Shown: positions 26,897-36,725, numbered from the stretch's first letter. The stretch is DNA of 64,000 nucleotides from Bin87 sp963666415 (GCA_963666415.2 CAXXPD010000003.1:1674001-1738000); one strand, 5' to 3'. Numbers and translations are program-made. Notes: generated by a model not told the origin, from the letters alone.

Positions 26897-27152
26897 TCTG
26901 CAAACGCTGGCCCACCGCGGAGGCATCGGTAATCGATAGACTTCGGCCCCGCACACGTACCCGGTCCAACGCACAGCGCGGCAGCGAAACAGGCTGAGTC
27001 ACATGATTCAACACAGCACCGCCGGCGGTGCCAAGGTTCCGGCATATTTGCCGCAAACAATAGCTTGGTAGTTACGTTGCGGACGCTACCGGGTTATAAT
27101 CCGTCAAAATATCAACCCATTCAAAACTTATTCCGACCAAAGCTCGCTCAAC
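26897..27152. other. Non-coding stretch before the small membrane protein
   Basis: No gene, tRNA or clear repeat. The only signal is TATAAT at 27095-27100 with TTACGT 17 bp upstream, a possible promoter for the next gene. Confidence 0.4.
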
Positions 27153-27575
27153 ATGACATTGCCAGAACCGGGACGTGTGATGATGAAAGACCGTTACGAA
27201 GACGAAATAGAGCAAATCCTCAGGAATCTGGATGCTCAACCTCCGGGGAGCAATGCCGAGCAGCCGGCCACGCCTAGTTCCGTGACACCCGTTGACGACG
27301 AGCCATCACCGTTCGCTCCTAAGCCACCGGCGCGCAAACGTCTGATTTCCCCGGCCAAACTGTCGGTCATCGGAGTGGTGCTGGCGGTAATCGGCCTCGC
27401 CTTGACTAAGTTGGTATGGCTGTCGGTGGCGGGGTTGGTCATCATTGTGGTGGCCGTTGTATGGATGTTCCTGCAGCGGGCAACCACTCCGGCGAACGCC
27501 GCGTGGCGTGGCCGCCCGGTTGAACAGCCGCCGCAAACGGGCTGGCAGCGGTTTCGGCAATGGCTGTCCCGTTAG
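27153..27575 (+). CDS. Small membrane protein of unknown function
   Basis: Up to 140 residues; an ATG at 27180 (MMKDRYEDEIEQIL) is an alternative start. A Pro/Ser-rich cytoplasmic segment (residues 30-60) and PARKRLISPAK precede two adjacent hydrophobic segments (about 69-85 and 88-107), then a basic tail. No family recognised, although the DRYEDEIEQIL start resembles short two-helix membrane proteins found in Chloroflexota. Faces the gamma-glutamyltransferase tail to tail. Confidence 0.65.
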   Translation: MTLPEPGRVMMKDRYEDEIEQILRNLDAQPPGSNAEQPATPSSVTPVDDEPSPFAPKPPARKRLISPAKLSVIGVVLAVIGLALTKLVWLSVAGLVIIVVAVVWMFLQRATTPANAAWRGRPVEQPPQTGWQRFRQWLSR

Positions 27576-27644
27576 CCGGTCGGTCAACACACTTTGGCAA
27601 CGCGTCGTAAATAGACGCGTTTGAACAACCTCAAACAGGCAGGC

Positions 27645-29246
27645 TTACCAGCCGACCGCGGCGCCGTCCTTCCGGGGCTCGCTGCCTCCGCTGAGGACGC
27701 CTGAGTCCGGGTCGCGACTGATTATCTGGCCGCCGCCCATTCCACCGGCGCCGCCCCGTTGCGGGCCGTGCATCACGTTGACCCGGTGCCCTCGGCGATG
27801 CAGCTCGGCGGCCACTTCGTTGTCAACGTCGCCTTCCAGCCACAGTTCATTGCCAGCAACCTGGAACCGCAAGGCATCCAGCGCAGTCTGCGAATCCATA
27901 CCGAAATCAACCATATTGCTGATGACCTGCAAATGCCCCTGGGGCTGCATGAATCCACCCATCACCCCGTAACTCAGCCACAATTCGCCATCGCGGGTGG
28001 CCATTGCCGGAATGATGGTGTGGAAGGGCCGTTTGCGTCCCGCCAGGGCATTGGGATGCTCCGGGTCCAACTGGAAAAGCGCCGCCCGATTGTGCATCAC
28101 GATGCCGGTACCCGGCACCACCAGGCCCGATCCGAAATTGGCGAAGACGCTGTTGATCAGCGAGCAGGCGTTGCCAGCCCCATCGATCACGCTGATGTAA
28201 ACGGTGTCGCTGCCAGGAACCATCTTGCCGTAGGGTGCGGTTTTCATCGCCCGTTGCGGGTCAATCAGTTCCCGCCGTTTGTCGGCATACTCCTTGGAGG
28301 CCCAAATACTGGTCGGAACCTCCACGCTCCTTGGATCAGCCAGGTACTCGAAGGCATCGGCGAATCCCAATCTGGTGGCTTCAATCAGGTGGTGATACCG
28401 GTCGGCGCTTTGCGGCCCCATTCCGGCGATGTCGAACCCCTCGGTAATATTCAGGGCTTCCAGGGCGATGATGCCCTGACCGTTGGGCGGACACTCCCAG
28501 CACGTTACGCCGCGATAATCGGTCTTGATGGGTTCGTCCCAGTCCGAATGGTGTTCGGCGAGATCATCTTCAGAAAGCCAACCGCCCTGTTCCTGAATGA
28601 AACCGGCCATCGCCGACGCGATTGGGCCCGTATAAAACGCCTCGCTGCCACCTTCTGCAACCGTGCGCAGGGTTTTCGCCAGCGTAGGCATCCGCATTAA
28701 CTCGCCTTCTCTTGGCGCACGGCCGTTCTGCAGCAACTCATGACCGGACGGCAATGCGGCCAGTTTTCCCTCAGTTTGCTGCCACTGGAAGCTGATGATG
28801 TCGCTAACCGGGAACCCCTGCTCGGCGTATTCGATTGCTGGTTCGAGAACATGGGCCAGACTCATGGTGCCCTGCTCGGTCAGTAAAACCTCCCAGCCGT
28901 GAACCGTGCCGGGGACGGAGATGGATAGTGCGCCGAGACCCGGCATCCGGTTGTGTCCTTTGGCGCGCAAGTCGTCGATGCTGGCCGCCGCCGGGGTGCG
29001 ACCGCTGCCGTTGAGCGCCACCACATCCTTGTTGGCGGCCTTCCGTATCAACGCGAACAGGTCCCCGCCGACGCCGGTGGACATGGGTTCAACCACGTTC
29101 AGCGTGGCGGCCGTAGCCACCGCAGCATCCACGGCGTTGCCGCCGGCCATCAGGATACGCAGGCCGGCCATCGCGGCCAGGGGTTGGCTGGTGGCAACCA
29201 TTCCGTGGGTGGCATGAATGGTAGAACGACGGGAATCAAAGAACAT
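27645..29246 (-). CDS. Gamma-glutamyltransferase family protein
   Basis: 533 residues from the ATG at 29246; the open frame extends further upstream but there it is antisense to the IS701-like element. N-terminal HGMVATSQPLAAMAGLRIL and GGNAVDAAVATAATLNVVEP are typical. The catalytic Thr is in SDTVYISVIDGAG, preceding the second subunit, followed by GSGLVVPGTGIVMHNR and the PFHTIIPAM region. Transfers or hydrolyses gamma-glutamyl groups (glutathione, or polyamide substrates). No signal peptide is obvious. It stands alone. Confidence 0.88.
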   Translation of the reverse strand: MFFDSRRSTIHATHGMVATSQPLAAMAGLRILMAGGNAVDAAVATAATLNVVEPMSTGVGGDLFALIRKAANKDVVALNGSGRTPAAASIDDLRAKGHNRMPGLGALSISVPGTVHGWEVLLTEQGTMSLAHVLEPAIEYAEQGFPVSDIISFQWQQTEGKLAALPSGHELLQNGRAPREGELMRMPTLAKTLRTVAEGGSEAFYTGPIASAMAGFIQEQGGWLSEDDLAEHHSDWDEPIKTDYRGVTCWECPPNGQGIIALEALNITEGFDIAGMGPQSADRYHHLIEATRLGFADAFEYLADPRSVEVPTSIWASKEYADKRRELIDPQRAMKTAPYGKMVPGSDTVYISVIDGAGNACSLINSVFANFGSGLVVPGTGIVMHNRAALFQLDPEHPNALAGRKRPFHTIIPAMATRDGELWLSYGVMGGFMQPQGHLQVISNMVDFGMDSQTALDALRFQVAGNELWLEGDVDNEVAAELHRRGHRVNVMHGPQRGGAGGMGGGQIISRDPDSGVLSGGSEPRKDGAAVGW

Positions 29247-29382
29247 TTTCAGGCTCCGGGTAGCGCTGGCGCGGGTTGGCGGCCAGTTTAGCACGGCCCT
29301 CGAACCTGGACTTTGCACAAAAGCTAGATAAATTATAAGAACAGGGTAAGCTGGGCGGACCCTCCTGGAAAAAGGCCAAGCG

Positions 29383-30766
29383 ATGCTCACCCTGCCCAAC
29401 GCGATTGTACCCGTACTCCATCCCTTCGCCATGCTGTTTCGCAACCCGACCTGGCTGAAAGCCCAAATCCTGTTGGTCGGCGCGATACTGGCTCCCGGCC
29501 AACGCACCGTGGCATCGGCGCTCCGTGTCATGGGACTCAGCGACGACCGCAGCTATGCCCGTTATCATCAAGTGCTCAATCGGGCGGTGTGGTCGCCCCG
29601 CCAGGCGGCACGCATCCTGTTGGGACTGCTAATCCTCCACTTGGATCAAGGCGATGGCCCGTTGATTTTCGGCATCGACGAAACCCTGGAGCGGCGTCGC
29701 GGCCCCAAAATCAAATCCCTGGGCATCTACCGCGATGCGGTGCGCTCCAGCCGGTCTCAGGTGGTCAAGGCCAGCGGCCTGCGCTGGATCTCCCTGATGT
29801 GGCTGGGCCAGGTCCCCTGGGCGGGACGCTATTGGGCCTTGCCCTTTCTCACCGTGCTGGCGCCCTCGGCACGCTACCACCGGCAGCGCGGACGCCGCCA
29901 CAAAAAGCTCACCGACTGGGCGCGGCAGATGATCCTGCAACCCCGCTCATGGTGAGCCTGCCGAACCACGCTGGCTGCCGCAGCGCCCCCTAGTGCTGGT
30001 GGGTGACCGCAGCTACGCCGTACTGGACCTGCTCCACTGCTGCCTATCGTTGGCTCAACCCGTTATCCTCATCGCCCGCTTGCGCCTGGACGCCGCCCTT
30101 TATGAACCGGCCCCGCCCCGTCAGCCGGGCCGGAACGGTCGGCCCCCGCTGAAAGGCCGACGGCTGACCGCGCTGAAGGCGCTCCTGGACTTGCCCACCG
30201 TGTCATGGGTCGAGGTGTCGGTAGCCTGGTACAACGGCGCGACCCGCACGGTGGAACTCACCTCGCAAACGGCGGTCTGGTACCGCTCGGGCAAGCCGCC
30301 CGTGCCTCTGCGCTGGGTCTTGGTTCGGGACCCCCAGGGCGAATTCGCCACACAGGCTCTGCTGTGCACTGACCTGGCCGTGGACCCGGCGCAGATTCTG
30401 GAATGGTTTGTGCTGCGCTGGCAACTGGAGGTCACCTTCCAGGAGGTGCGAGCGCATCTGGGCGTGGAGACCCAACGCCAGTGGTCGGATCACGCCATCG
30501 CCCGCACCACGCCAATCCTGATGGGGCTCTTCTCCTGGACCACCCTGGCGGCTCACTTGATGCAGGAACAACGGCCCATGAGCCATCGCACCGCGGCCTG
30601 GTACGCCAAGCCGTCTCCAACTTTTGTGGATGCCATCGCCCTGGTGCGCCGCCACTTGTGGCTGGCGTCCGAGGGGTTTTCACTGTCCGACGCAGAACCG
30701 GATATATGGAAAGTCCCGGCTGCCCTGTACTACCGACTTGTAGATTCACTCGCCTACGCGGCTTGA
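29383..30766 (+). pseudogene. DDE_5/IS701-like transposase, frameshifted
   Basis: The first part (29383-29955) has LIFGIDETLERRRGPKI, carrying the first DDE aspartate region, and ends in WARQMILQ. The second (from 29993) resumes RWLPQRPLVLVGDRSYAV and runs to the C-terminus with EVTFQEVRAHLGVETQRQWSD. Between them is a ~25-bp palindromic insert that shifts the frame. Without it the protein would be about 460 residues. Confidence 0.85.
29945..29969. repeat. REP-like palindrome inside the transposase
   Basis: Core TGGTGAGCCTGCCGAACCA, resembling REP-type sequences of the TGAGCxTGxCGAA kind. The element around it is clearly an insert because the flanking codons rejoin into conserved protein. 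Confidence 0.7.
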
Positions 30767-30988
30767 AATGTGCAAAGCCTAGCGAACGACCGCACCCCTC
30801 GGGTCGCGGCCGGCTCGGCCGGGGTGCCACCGCAGTTCCGCGCCATACGTTCCCCACCGAGCCGGCCGGGGTCCTTATGATAAGATAGCCACGTCGCCGG
30901 CACCTCACCGAGGTCATTACCAAGATCATTTGCCAGGCGTCGAAACTTGCGATCAATCAACAGATGTTCCCCACCAGGAGGTCCATTC

Positions 30989-31462
30989 ATGGCCATCACC
31001 GTCGGACAGGCAGCCCCCGATTTCACGCTGCATGAAACCCCCCAACAACAGCGCACCCTGAGCGAGTACCGGGGCAAAAACGTGGTGCTCGCGTTCTTCC
31101 CCGGAGCCTTCACCGGTGTTTGCACCACCGAAATGTGCGCCCTGCGCGACCGCATCGACCAGTTCAGTTCCATGAATGCGGAAATCGTCGGCATCACCGT
31201 TGACCCTCCCTTCGCACAGGCCGCGTGGAAGGCTGCCAACAATGTCAATTACACTTTCCTCAGCGACTACAACCGCGAGGTGGTAAACGCCTATGACGTT
31301 GCGCTGCCCGGCCTGGCCGGAATGCAGGGATACGTCGCCGCCAAGCGCGCGGTAACCGTCGTCGACAAAGAAGGTGTGGTGCGCTATCACTGGGTATCGG
31401 AAAGCCCCGGCGTTGAACCCGACTACGCGGAGGTTCAGGCCGCGGTAGCCGCCCTGTCATAA
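30989..31462 (+). CDS. Peroxiredoxin (AhpC/TSA family)
   Basis: 157 residues from the ATG at 30989, which has AGGAGG at 30976-30981. The peroxidatic cysteine is Cys45 in FTGVCTTEMC (TxxC pattern), with Cys50 close by as a possible resolving partner and a conserved Arg in YVAAKRAVTVVD. Thioredoxin fold. Reduces peroxides with thiol electrons. Upstream (30,783-30,988) is a long GC-rich inverted repeat CCGGCTCGGCCGG / CCGAGCCGGCCGG and a possible -10 TAAGAT near 30884. Confidence 0.92.
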   Translation: MAITVGQAAPDFTLHETPQQQRTLSEYRGKNVVLAFFPGAFTGVCTTEMCALRDRIDQFSSMNAEIVGITVDPPFAQAAWKAANNVNYTFLSDYNREVVNAYDVALPGLAGMQGYVAAKRAVTVVDKEGVVRYHWVSESPGVEPDYAEVQAAVAALS

Positions 31463-31516
31463 ACCCGGCGCAACCGCGTTGACCAGGTAGCCGCACTCGG
31501 CAACGGGCGCGGCTTT

Positions 31517-32491
31517 TTAGTGGGTAGGCCAGGGATGGCTCACCAGTCGCTCGACGACCATGTTTGTGAGGCGCGGGGCGTCCACGTCAAGGCAAACATC
31601 GACATTGGGTGCGAAACCGGTGGAGCCATACCAGTCTGCAACCGTTTGCCCTCGGGTCAAGTCGCTGGCGGTGTCAACGGACACGTACATCCGGCGAGAC
31701 TCCATCAGGGTTGGGTCGATGGCGAACGCCATTGCGGGGACATCGTTGTATCGCACTGCTTCCCCGTCGGCCAGCCGACCCATCCGCTGGTACGCCTGCC
31801 GGGTAAATCCAGAAGCCGCCACCAGCAGGGCCACCGCCGGAGCCGGGCATTGTGCCAGTCGCTCGAATTGGCCGGTGGAAAAGCCAGCCCGATCGCAAAC
31901 GTCCAGCCCGACCTGAGTGATTGGTACACCTGATTCATACAGAATGGCCGCCGATTCAGGGTCTCCGTGCAGGTTCGCCGTCGCCACCGGAGAAACGTTC
32001 CCAGGCACGCGGACCGCGCCACCCATTACCACCACCCCGGCCAGTGCATCTACGATTTGCGGTGCGATTCGCAACGCCAGCGCGACGTTGGTCATACGGC
32101 CTAGCGCCAGGACGGTAATTTCGCCCGGAGCCTCCAGCGCGCGCCGGGCGATTTCCAGCGCGGCCACCCGGTCGACGGATGCGACATCGGGCAACGGTTC
32201 GGGTACGGAATCGGCCACGCCCCCCAGAGCATCACCGCCGTGAATGTGCCAGGCCCAACCCTCGTTGGCGCGGCGCAGCAACGGCCCTTCGGCTCCCCGG
32301 TACACCGGAATGTCACTGCGGCCGGCCACGGCCAGAATCCGCCGGGCGTTGCTGGCGCACTGCGCCATTGAGCCGTTTCCGTATACGGCGGTTAACGCGT
32401 CGACTTGCAACTCCGGGCTCGCCAGCGCCAACAGGATTGCTGCGGTGTCGTCCACTCCGGGGTCGGTGTCGATAATCACGTGTTTGGGCAT
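31517..32491 (-). CDS. Inosine-uridine-type nucleoside hydrolase
   Basis: 324 residues. Calcium-binding DTDPGVDDTAAI at the N-terminus, VYGNGS, and the conserved VVMGGAVRVPGNVSPVATANLHGDPE with the catalytic region NxxxDPE. Splits ribonucleosides into base and ribose. An isolated gene, convergent with the peroxiredoxin. Confidence 0.93.
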   Translation of the reverse strand: MPKHVIIDTDPGVDDTAAILLALASPELQVDALTAVYGNGSMAQCASNARRILAVAGRSDIPVYRGAEGPLLRRANEGWAWHIHGGDALGGVADSVPEPLPDVASVDRVAALEIARRALEAPGEITVLALGRMTNVALALRIAPQIVDALAGVVVMGGAVRVPGNVSPVATANLHGDPESAAILYESGVPITQVGLDVCDRAGFSTGQFERLAQCPAPAVALLVAASGFTRQAYQRMGRLADGEAVRYNDVPAMAFAIDPTLMESRRMYVSVDTASDLTRGQTVADWYGSTGFAPNVDVCLDVDAPRLTNMVVERLVSHPWPTH

Positions 32492-32604
32492 AATGACCTC
32501 GGTTCGGCAACCGGCAGCGACCTTTGACGCTGCCAGTGGGTTCCGGCATTATATCGTGAGCATCGCCGGTGGTTTTCTGACGCCGGCACGGAGGCATTGA
32601 TAAA

Positions 32605-33693
32605 ATGGCAATTAATGAAGTGCGGGGAGTCATCGCGCGGTCGAAGGGTGCGCCGGTGGAACTGGTACCGATTTTGGTTCCCGACCCCGGCGAGGGCGAG
32701 GCGCTGGTGCGAGTCCAGGCCTGCGGCGTGTGCCATACGGATTTGCATTACCGGGAAGGCGCAATCAACGATGACTTTCCGTTCCTGCTGGGCCACGAGG
32801 CAGCCGGTATCGTGGAGAAAATCGGGGACGGAGTCAGAAATGTTGTGCCCGGCGATTTTGTGATTCTCGCCTGGCGTGCCCCTTGCGGTCAATGCCGTTC
32901 ATGCGTGCGTGGCCGGCCTTGGTACTGCTTCTCCAGCCGCAACGCCGAGCAGAAAATGACCCTGGCCGATGGATCGCCGGTGTCGCCCGCATTGGGCATC
33001 GGGGCGTTCTGCGACCTGACGCTGGTAGACGCGCTCCAAGCCGTCAAGGTCGACCCGGCGGCAAGCCCTCTGGCGGCGGGCCTGATCGGTTGCGGCATCA
33101 TGGCCGGCCTGGGCGCAGCCATCAACACCGGCGGTGTGAGTCGCGGCGATTCAGTGGCGGTCATCGGTTGCGGCGGCGTCGGCAACGCAGCGGTCGCCGG
33201 CGCGCAACTGGCCGGCGCCAACATCATCATCGCGGTGGACATCGACGACCGCAAACTCGACTGGGCCAAAGGATTCGGCGCCACTCATACCATAAATTCC
33301 ACCCTAACGGACCCAGTTGCGGCCATCCGGGAACTCACCGGCGGCAACGGCGTGAACGTGGCGATTGAGGCCGTGGGCAACCCAACCACCTATGAACAGG
33401 CTTTTTACGCCCGCGACCACGCCGGCACCTTGGTGCTGGTTGGAGTCCCTGACCCCACGATGAAAATTGAACTGCCGCTGATCGAGGTTTTCGGACGCGG
33501 CGGTTCGCTCAAATCCTCCTGGTACGGCGATTGCCTGCCCACCCGAGACTTCCCGATGCTGATCGACCTGTACCTGCAAGGTCGCCTGAACCTCGACGGT
33601 TTCGTCAGCGAACGCATCACGATTGACGACGTTGAGGCCGCTTTCGAGCGCATGGGTCGAGGAGAAGTGCTGCGCTCGGTCGTTGTGATGTAG
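32605..33693 (+). CDS. Zinc-dependent alcohol dehydrogenase (mycothiol/formaldehyde dehydrogenase-like)
   Basis: 362 residues of the medium-chain dehydrogenase family. Catalytic zinc ligands Cys43 (ACGVCHTDLH) and His64 (GHEAAG); structural zinc cysteines in PCGQCRSCVRGRPWYC; NAD site VIGCGGVGNAAV. The pattern is closest to S-(hydroxymethyl)mycothiol/glutathione dehydrogenases, but the thiol cofactor is not known. The stop codon lies inside a 29-bp tandem repeat that leads into the next gene. Confidence 0.88.
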   Translation: MAINEVRGVIARSKGAPVELVPILVPDPGEGEALVRVQACGVCHTDLHYREGAINDDFPFLLGHEAAGIVEKIGDGVRNVVPGDFVILAWRAPCGQCRSCVRGRPWYCFSSRNAEQKMTLADGSPVSPALGIGAFCDLTLVDALQAVKVDPAASPLAAGLIGCGIMAGLGAAINTGGVSRGDSVAVIGCGGVGNAAVAGAQLAGANIIIAVDIDDRKLDWAKGFGATHTINSTLTDPVAAIRELTGGNGVNVAIEAVGNPTTYEQAFYARDHAGTLVLVGVPDPTMKIELPLIEVFGRGGSLKSSWYGDCLPTRDFPMLIDLYLQGRLNLDGFVSERITIDDVEAAFERMGRGEVLRSVVVM

Positions 33694-33757
33694 GTAAGGT
33701 GGTTGTGATGGTTGTGATGTAGGTAAGGTGGTTGTGATGGTTGTGATGTAGGTAAGG
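33682..33757 (+). repeat. 29-bp tandem repeat at a gene junction
   Basis: Units 33682-33710, 33711-33739 and a partial third 33740-33757, each GTTGTGATGTAGGTAAGG plus 11 more bases. Copy 1 includes the dehydrogenase stop codon; the last copy merges into the AAGGAGG site of the hydrolase gene. Confidence 0.92.
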
Positions 33758-33771
33758 AGGATGGCGCAAAT

Positions 33772-34506
33772 ATGGCAACGTTTGTACTGATTCACGGAGC
33801 CTGGCACGGCGGATGGTGCTGGTGGAAGGTTGCCCCTCTGCTGCAGGAAGCCGGCCGCACCGTACTCACTCCCAGTTTGACCGGGCTCGGCGACCGGGCA
33901 CACCTGGCGGCCCTCATGCCCCCGGCATCGTTCAATTTGGATCTGCACATCCGGGACGTGGCGCAGTTGCTGGAATCCAACGACCTGCAAGATGCCGTGC
34001 TGGTGGCCCACGCCTACGCCGGCATGGTCATCACCGGCGTTGCCGAGGTTTGCCCGGAGCGGATCGCTGCCCTGGTTTATGTCAACGGCGTGGTGCCCGC
34101 CGATGGCGAATCGATGGTCGACCAGCTGGAGGCAGTACGCGGCCCTGAATTCGTCGCGCGCATCCGGCAACACATTGCAGACAGCTCACCGTTCATGCCG
34201 GCGCCGACCACCGCCGACGAAATCGCCGAACGCTGGTCCATCACCGATCCTGATGATCAGCAATTCGTGCTGCCCAGACTGAGCCCGCAACCTATCCTCA
34301 CCTTCTCGCAACCCGTGCGGACCGGCAGACCGGAAGCACAGGCCCTGCGCCGCGAATTCGTGCTGTGCAGCGAGTCCGGATTTGAGGCGGTGGCGGAAAA
34401 GGCAGCCGCCTCAAACTGGGGCGTCCACCGCATCGACACCGGCCACGACCCCATGATCACAACGCCACGGGAGCTGGCCGACATCTTGCTGGCCATCGCC
34501 GGCTGA
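33772..34506 (+). CDS. Alpha/beta-hydrolase fold protein lacking the serine nucleophile
   Basis: 244 residues, similar in layout to methyl-esterase/hydroxynitrile-lyase-like hydrolases (FVLIHGAWHGGWCWWKVAPLL, TGLGDRAHL). The nucleophile elbow, usually GHSYGG, reads VAHAYAGMV, with Ala81 (codon GCC) where Ser is expected; two neighbouring glycines are also alanines. The His in TGHDPM remains. It may be a binding or non-hydrolytic protein. AAGGAGG site at 33754-33760. Confidence 0.85.
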   Translation: MATFVLIHGAWHGGWCWWKVAPLLQEAGRTVLTPSLTGLGDRAHLAALMPPASFNLDLHIRDVAQLLESNDLQDAVLVAHAYAGMVITGVAEVCPERIAALVYVNGVVPADGESMVDQLEAVRGPEFVARIRQHIADSSPFMPAPTTADEIAERWSITDPDDQQFVLPRLSPQPILTFSQPVRTGRPEAQALRREFVLCSESGFEAVAEKAAASNWGVHRIDTGHDPMITTPRELADILLAIAG

Positions 34507-34613
34507 CCCGCCGGTCGCGGTGGGGCACGAACCCGGTTTCCGGTTGTGCTAGGATTATCTCCAACATTCGTGTTCCGAAAATCAACCAAAAGCCCAAATG
34601 GGAGGTCTACGTT

Positions 34614-35339
34614 ATGGCAAACGAAGCGCTGGGGCTCGACGTCAAAGCCTGCATTTTCGACGTATTCGGCACGGTGGTGGACTGGCGGTCCAGCATCACC
34701 GAACAGTGCGCAAACATGGGGCGCATCAAGGGCATCGACCGCGACTGGGCTGCGTTTGCCGACTCCTGGCGAGGCAAGTATCGCCCCTACATGGACAAGG
34801 TGCGGCACGGCGAATTACCGTGGACCAACCTGGACGCGTTGCATCGTATGTCGTTGGACGACGTGCTGGACGAATACGAAATCTCTGGCTTCAGCGACGA
34901 CGAGAAGATGGAGGTAACCTACTTCTGGCACCACCTGCGTCCGTGGGCAGACACGGTGCCCGGACTCTACCGCCTCAAGAACAAGTTCATCATCGCCCCA
35001 ATGTCAAACGGCAACATCGCGCTGATGACCAACATGGCCAAGAACGGCGGGATGCCCTGGGATTGCATCCTCGGGGCCGAAGTTGCCCAGCACTACAAGC
35101 CCGACCCGGAAAGCTATGGTACCGCCGTGAAACTCCTGGGCCTCAAACCGGAGCAGGTGATGATGGTGGCCGCCCACCAGGGAGACCTGCTCGCATCGGC
35201 CCAGGTGGGGCTCCGCACCGGATTCGTGCCGCGTCCCAAAGAACATGGACCGGACCGCATGCCGGACCCGACGCCGGATCCTTCGTTCAACGTGGTGGCC
35301 GACAGCTTCGTCGACCTGGCGGCCAAGCTGGGAGCGTAA
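34614..35339 (+). CDS. Haloacid dehalogenase type II / HAD hydrolase
   Basis: 241 residues. Nucleophile Asp in CIFDVFGTVVDWRSS, the MSNGN motif II, KPDPESYG with the motif III lysine, and VAAHQGDLLASAQVGLRTGFV typical of L-2-haloacid dehalogenases. Removes halogen from 2-haloacids or hydrolyses phosphate esters. A possible extended -10 (TGCTAGGAT) lies near 34550. Confidence 0.87.
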   Translation: MANEALGLDVKACIFDVFGTVVDWRSSITEQCANMGRIKGIDRDWAAFADSWRGKYRPYMDKVRHGELPWTNLDALHRMSLDDVLDEYEISGFSDDEKMEVTYFWHHLRPWADTVPGLYRLKNKFIIAPMSNGNIALMTNMAKNGGMPWDCILGAEVAQHYKPDPESYGTAVKLLGLKPEQVMMVAAHQGDLLASAQVGLRTGFVPRPKEHGPDRMPDPTPDPSFNVVADSFVDLAAKLGA

Positions 35340-35416
35340 CCCCGGACCCGGGCATACCCATCAATCAGCGCTTACCGGAAACCGGGGTTGGCAGTATCTC
35401 GCTGTCGCCCCGGTTT

Positions 35417-36454
35417 TCAACCCAGGTCGGGCGGCTCCAGCCCGCACGCCTGCGCCACCAGTTCGTAGGAGCGCACGCGGTCGGCGTAGTGGTAGCAGAT
35501 GGTAACCACGCTCAGATCGGCGGTTTGGTACTGTTCCGAAACTCGCTCCAGCCCTGCTTTCACCTCTTCCGGGTCGCCGTCCACGCAATTGCGGAGATAC
35601 TGCTGTATAAATTGCCACTCGTTGGCCAGATATTTGTACGAAGCAGCCAACTCCGGCGATGGAATGCCCTTGGCTTGACCCGTTACCGACCGCAGGCGAC
35701 CCAGGTTGCGGCTGGACCCGATCCGCCGCGCCTCTTCCTCGGTGTCGGCACACAGTACCTGCACCCCAACGTTCACCAACGGTTGCTCCAGGTGCTCCGA
35801 GGCCTCGAAATTCTGCCGGTACGATTCCACGATTTGCGGGCCGTCATCGGCGCCCATGCCGAAGAAGTGTGCGTAGGCGAAGGGCAGGCCCATCTTGGCG
35901 GCCATAAACGCCGACTCGTACCGAGACCCCAGCAACCAGACCTGCGGCGCAGTGTCCGGTTCGTCTGGGGATGCAGCCACCGCGTTGAAGGGGTGGTCGT
36001 CGGGCTGCGAGTCGTTGAGATAATTCACCACGTCCCGAACCTGCTGCGGGAAATGGCGAATGTCTTTCGGAGTGCTGGGATACGCCAGCGCGGCGGCGGT
36101 TATCTGATCGCTGCCGGGCGCCCGACCGATGCCCAGGTCGATGCGGCCGGGGTAGAAGGCATCCAGCATACGGAACGTCTCCGCCACTTTCAGGGAACTG
36201 TAGTGCGACAGCATCACGCCGCCGGAACCGACGCGGATGCGCCGGGTGTTGGCCGCAATCTGCCCAACCAGAACCTCGGGGGCGGTGCCGGCAAAATTGG
36301 GCAGGTTGTGATGTTCGGCCACCCAGTAGCGCTCGTATCCCATCGCTTCGGCGGCTTGCGCGAGTTGGATGGTCTCGCGCAGCGCCACACCGGCGGAGCT
36401 TCCCTCGCGCATGGGTGACTGGTCAACCACGCTCAGTTGCAATTTTTGGCTCAA
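35417..36454 (-). CDS. LLM-class flavin-dependent oxidoreductase
   Basis: 345 residues. Luciferase-family motifs: SVVDQSPMREG, YWVAEHHNLPNFAGTAPEVL, RIRVGSGGVMLSHYSSLKVAE and FYPGRIDLGIGRAPG. Belongs to the FMN-dependent MsnO8/TIGR03558 type rather than the F420 type at 11.7 kb. Substrate unknown. Confidence 0.88.
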   Translation of the reverse strand: MSQKLQLSVVDQSPMREGSSAGVALRETIQLAQAAEAMGYERYWVAEHHNLPNFAGTAPEVLVGQIAANTRRIRVGSGGVMLSHYSSLKVAETFRMLDAFYPGRIDLGIGRAPGSDQITAAALAYPSTPKDIRHFPQQVRDVVNYLNDSQPDDHPFNAVAASPDEPDTAPQVWLLGSRYESAFMAAKMGLPFAYAHFFGMGADDGPQIVESYRQNFEASEHLEQPLVNVGVQVLCADTEEEARRIGSSRNLGRLRSVTGQAKGIPSPELAASYKYLANEWQFIQQYLRNCVDGDPEEVKAGLERVSEQYQTADLSVVTICYHYADRVRSYELVAQACGLEPPDLG

Positions 36455-36540
36455 TTTGCCTCCCCTTGTTCACCCGACACGCTTACCGGCCCGGGCCACT
36501 ATTGAGTCGCGAGTAGCACGATTTTGGGCTACCCGCCTTA

Positions 36541-36679
36541 TGCGTACCCACTTTGTCATTGCGAGCGTAGCGTGGCAATCTCGTCGTCGTAGCAACGGCC
36601 GTTCGCCGAAGTGTGTTCAACCTAATCGCGATTGCCACGTCGCTATGCTCCTCGCAATGACGGATTAAAGCGGGTACGC
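36541..36679. mobile_element. Palindromic ~140-bp MITE, copy 2 (complete)
   Basis: 139 bp from GCGTACCC to GGGTACGC, with the long arms TGTCATTGCGAGCGTAGCGT / ACGTCGCTATGCTCCTCGCA and a central hairpin around CGTAGCAACGGCCGTTCG. Its right end lies 17 bp before the pstC -35. Confidence 0.9.
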
Positions 36680-36696
36680 GTAACACGCCCCGCGGG

Positions 36697-36725
36697 TTGA
36701 CGGAAAATCGGGGCACACCTATTAT
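36697..36725 (+). promoter_or_regulatory. pst operon promoter
   Basis: TTGACG (36697-36702), 17-bp spacer, TATTAT (36720-36725). The leader to the GTG at 36822 is about 90 nt. No clear PhoB box was found. Confidence 0.7.

Larger units (their letters stand above)
29310..30778 (+). mobile_element. IS701-like (DDE_5 domain) element, inactive
   Basis: Short inverted ends ACTTTGCACA / TGTGCAAAGC bound about 1469 bp. Flanks are CTGG (29306-29309) and CTAG (30779-30782), roughly fitting the YTAR 4-bp target of IS701. The transposase gene is broken by a REP-like insert. Confidence 0.75.

Noticed and set aside
29247..29531. N-terminal extension of the gamma-glutamyltransferase
   Set aside because: This part of the open frame is antisense to the IS701-like element and has no family similarity; the ATG at 29246 gives the normal protein.
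33682..33757. CRISPR-like direct repeat
   Set aside because: The units are contiguous with no unique spacers, only two and a half copies, and lie within a gene end.
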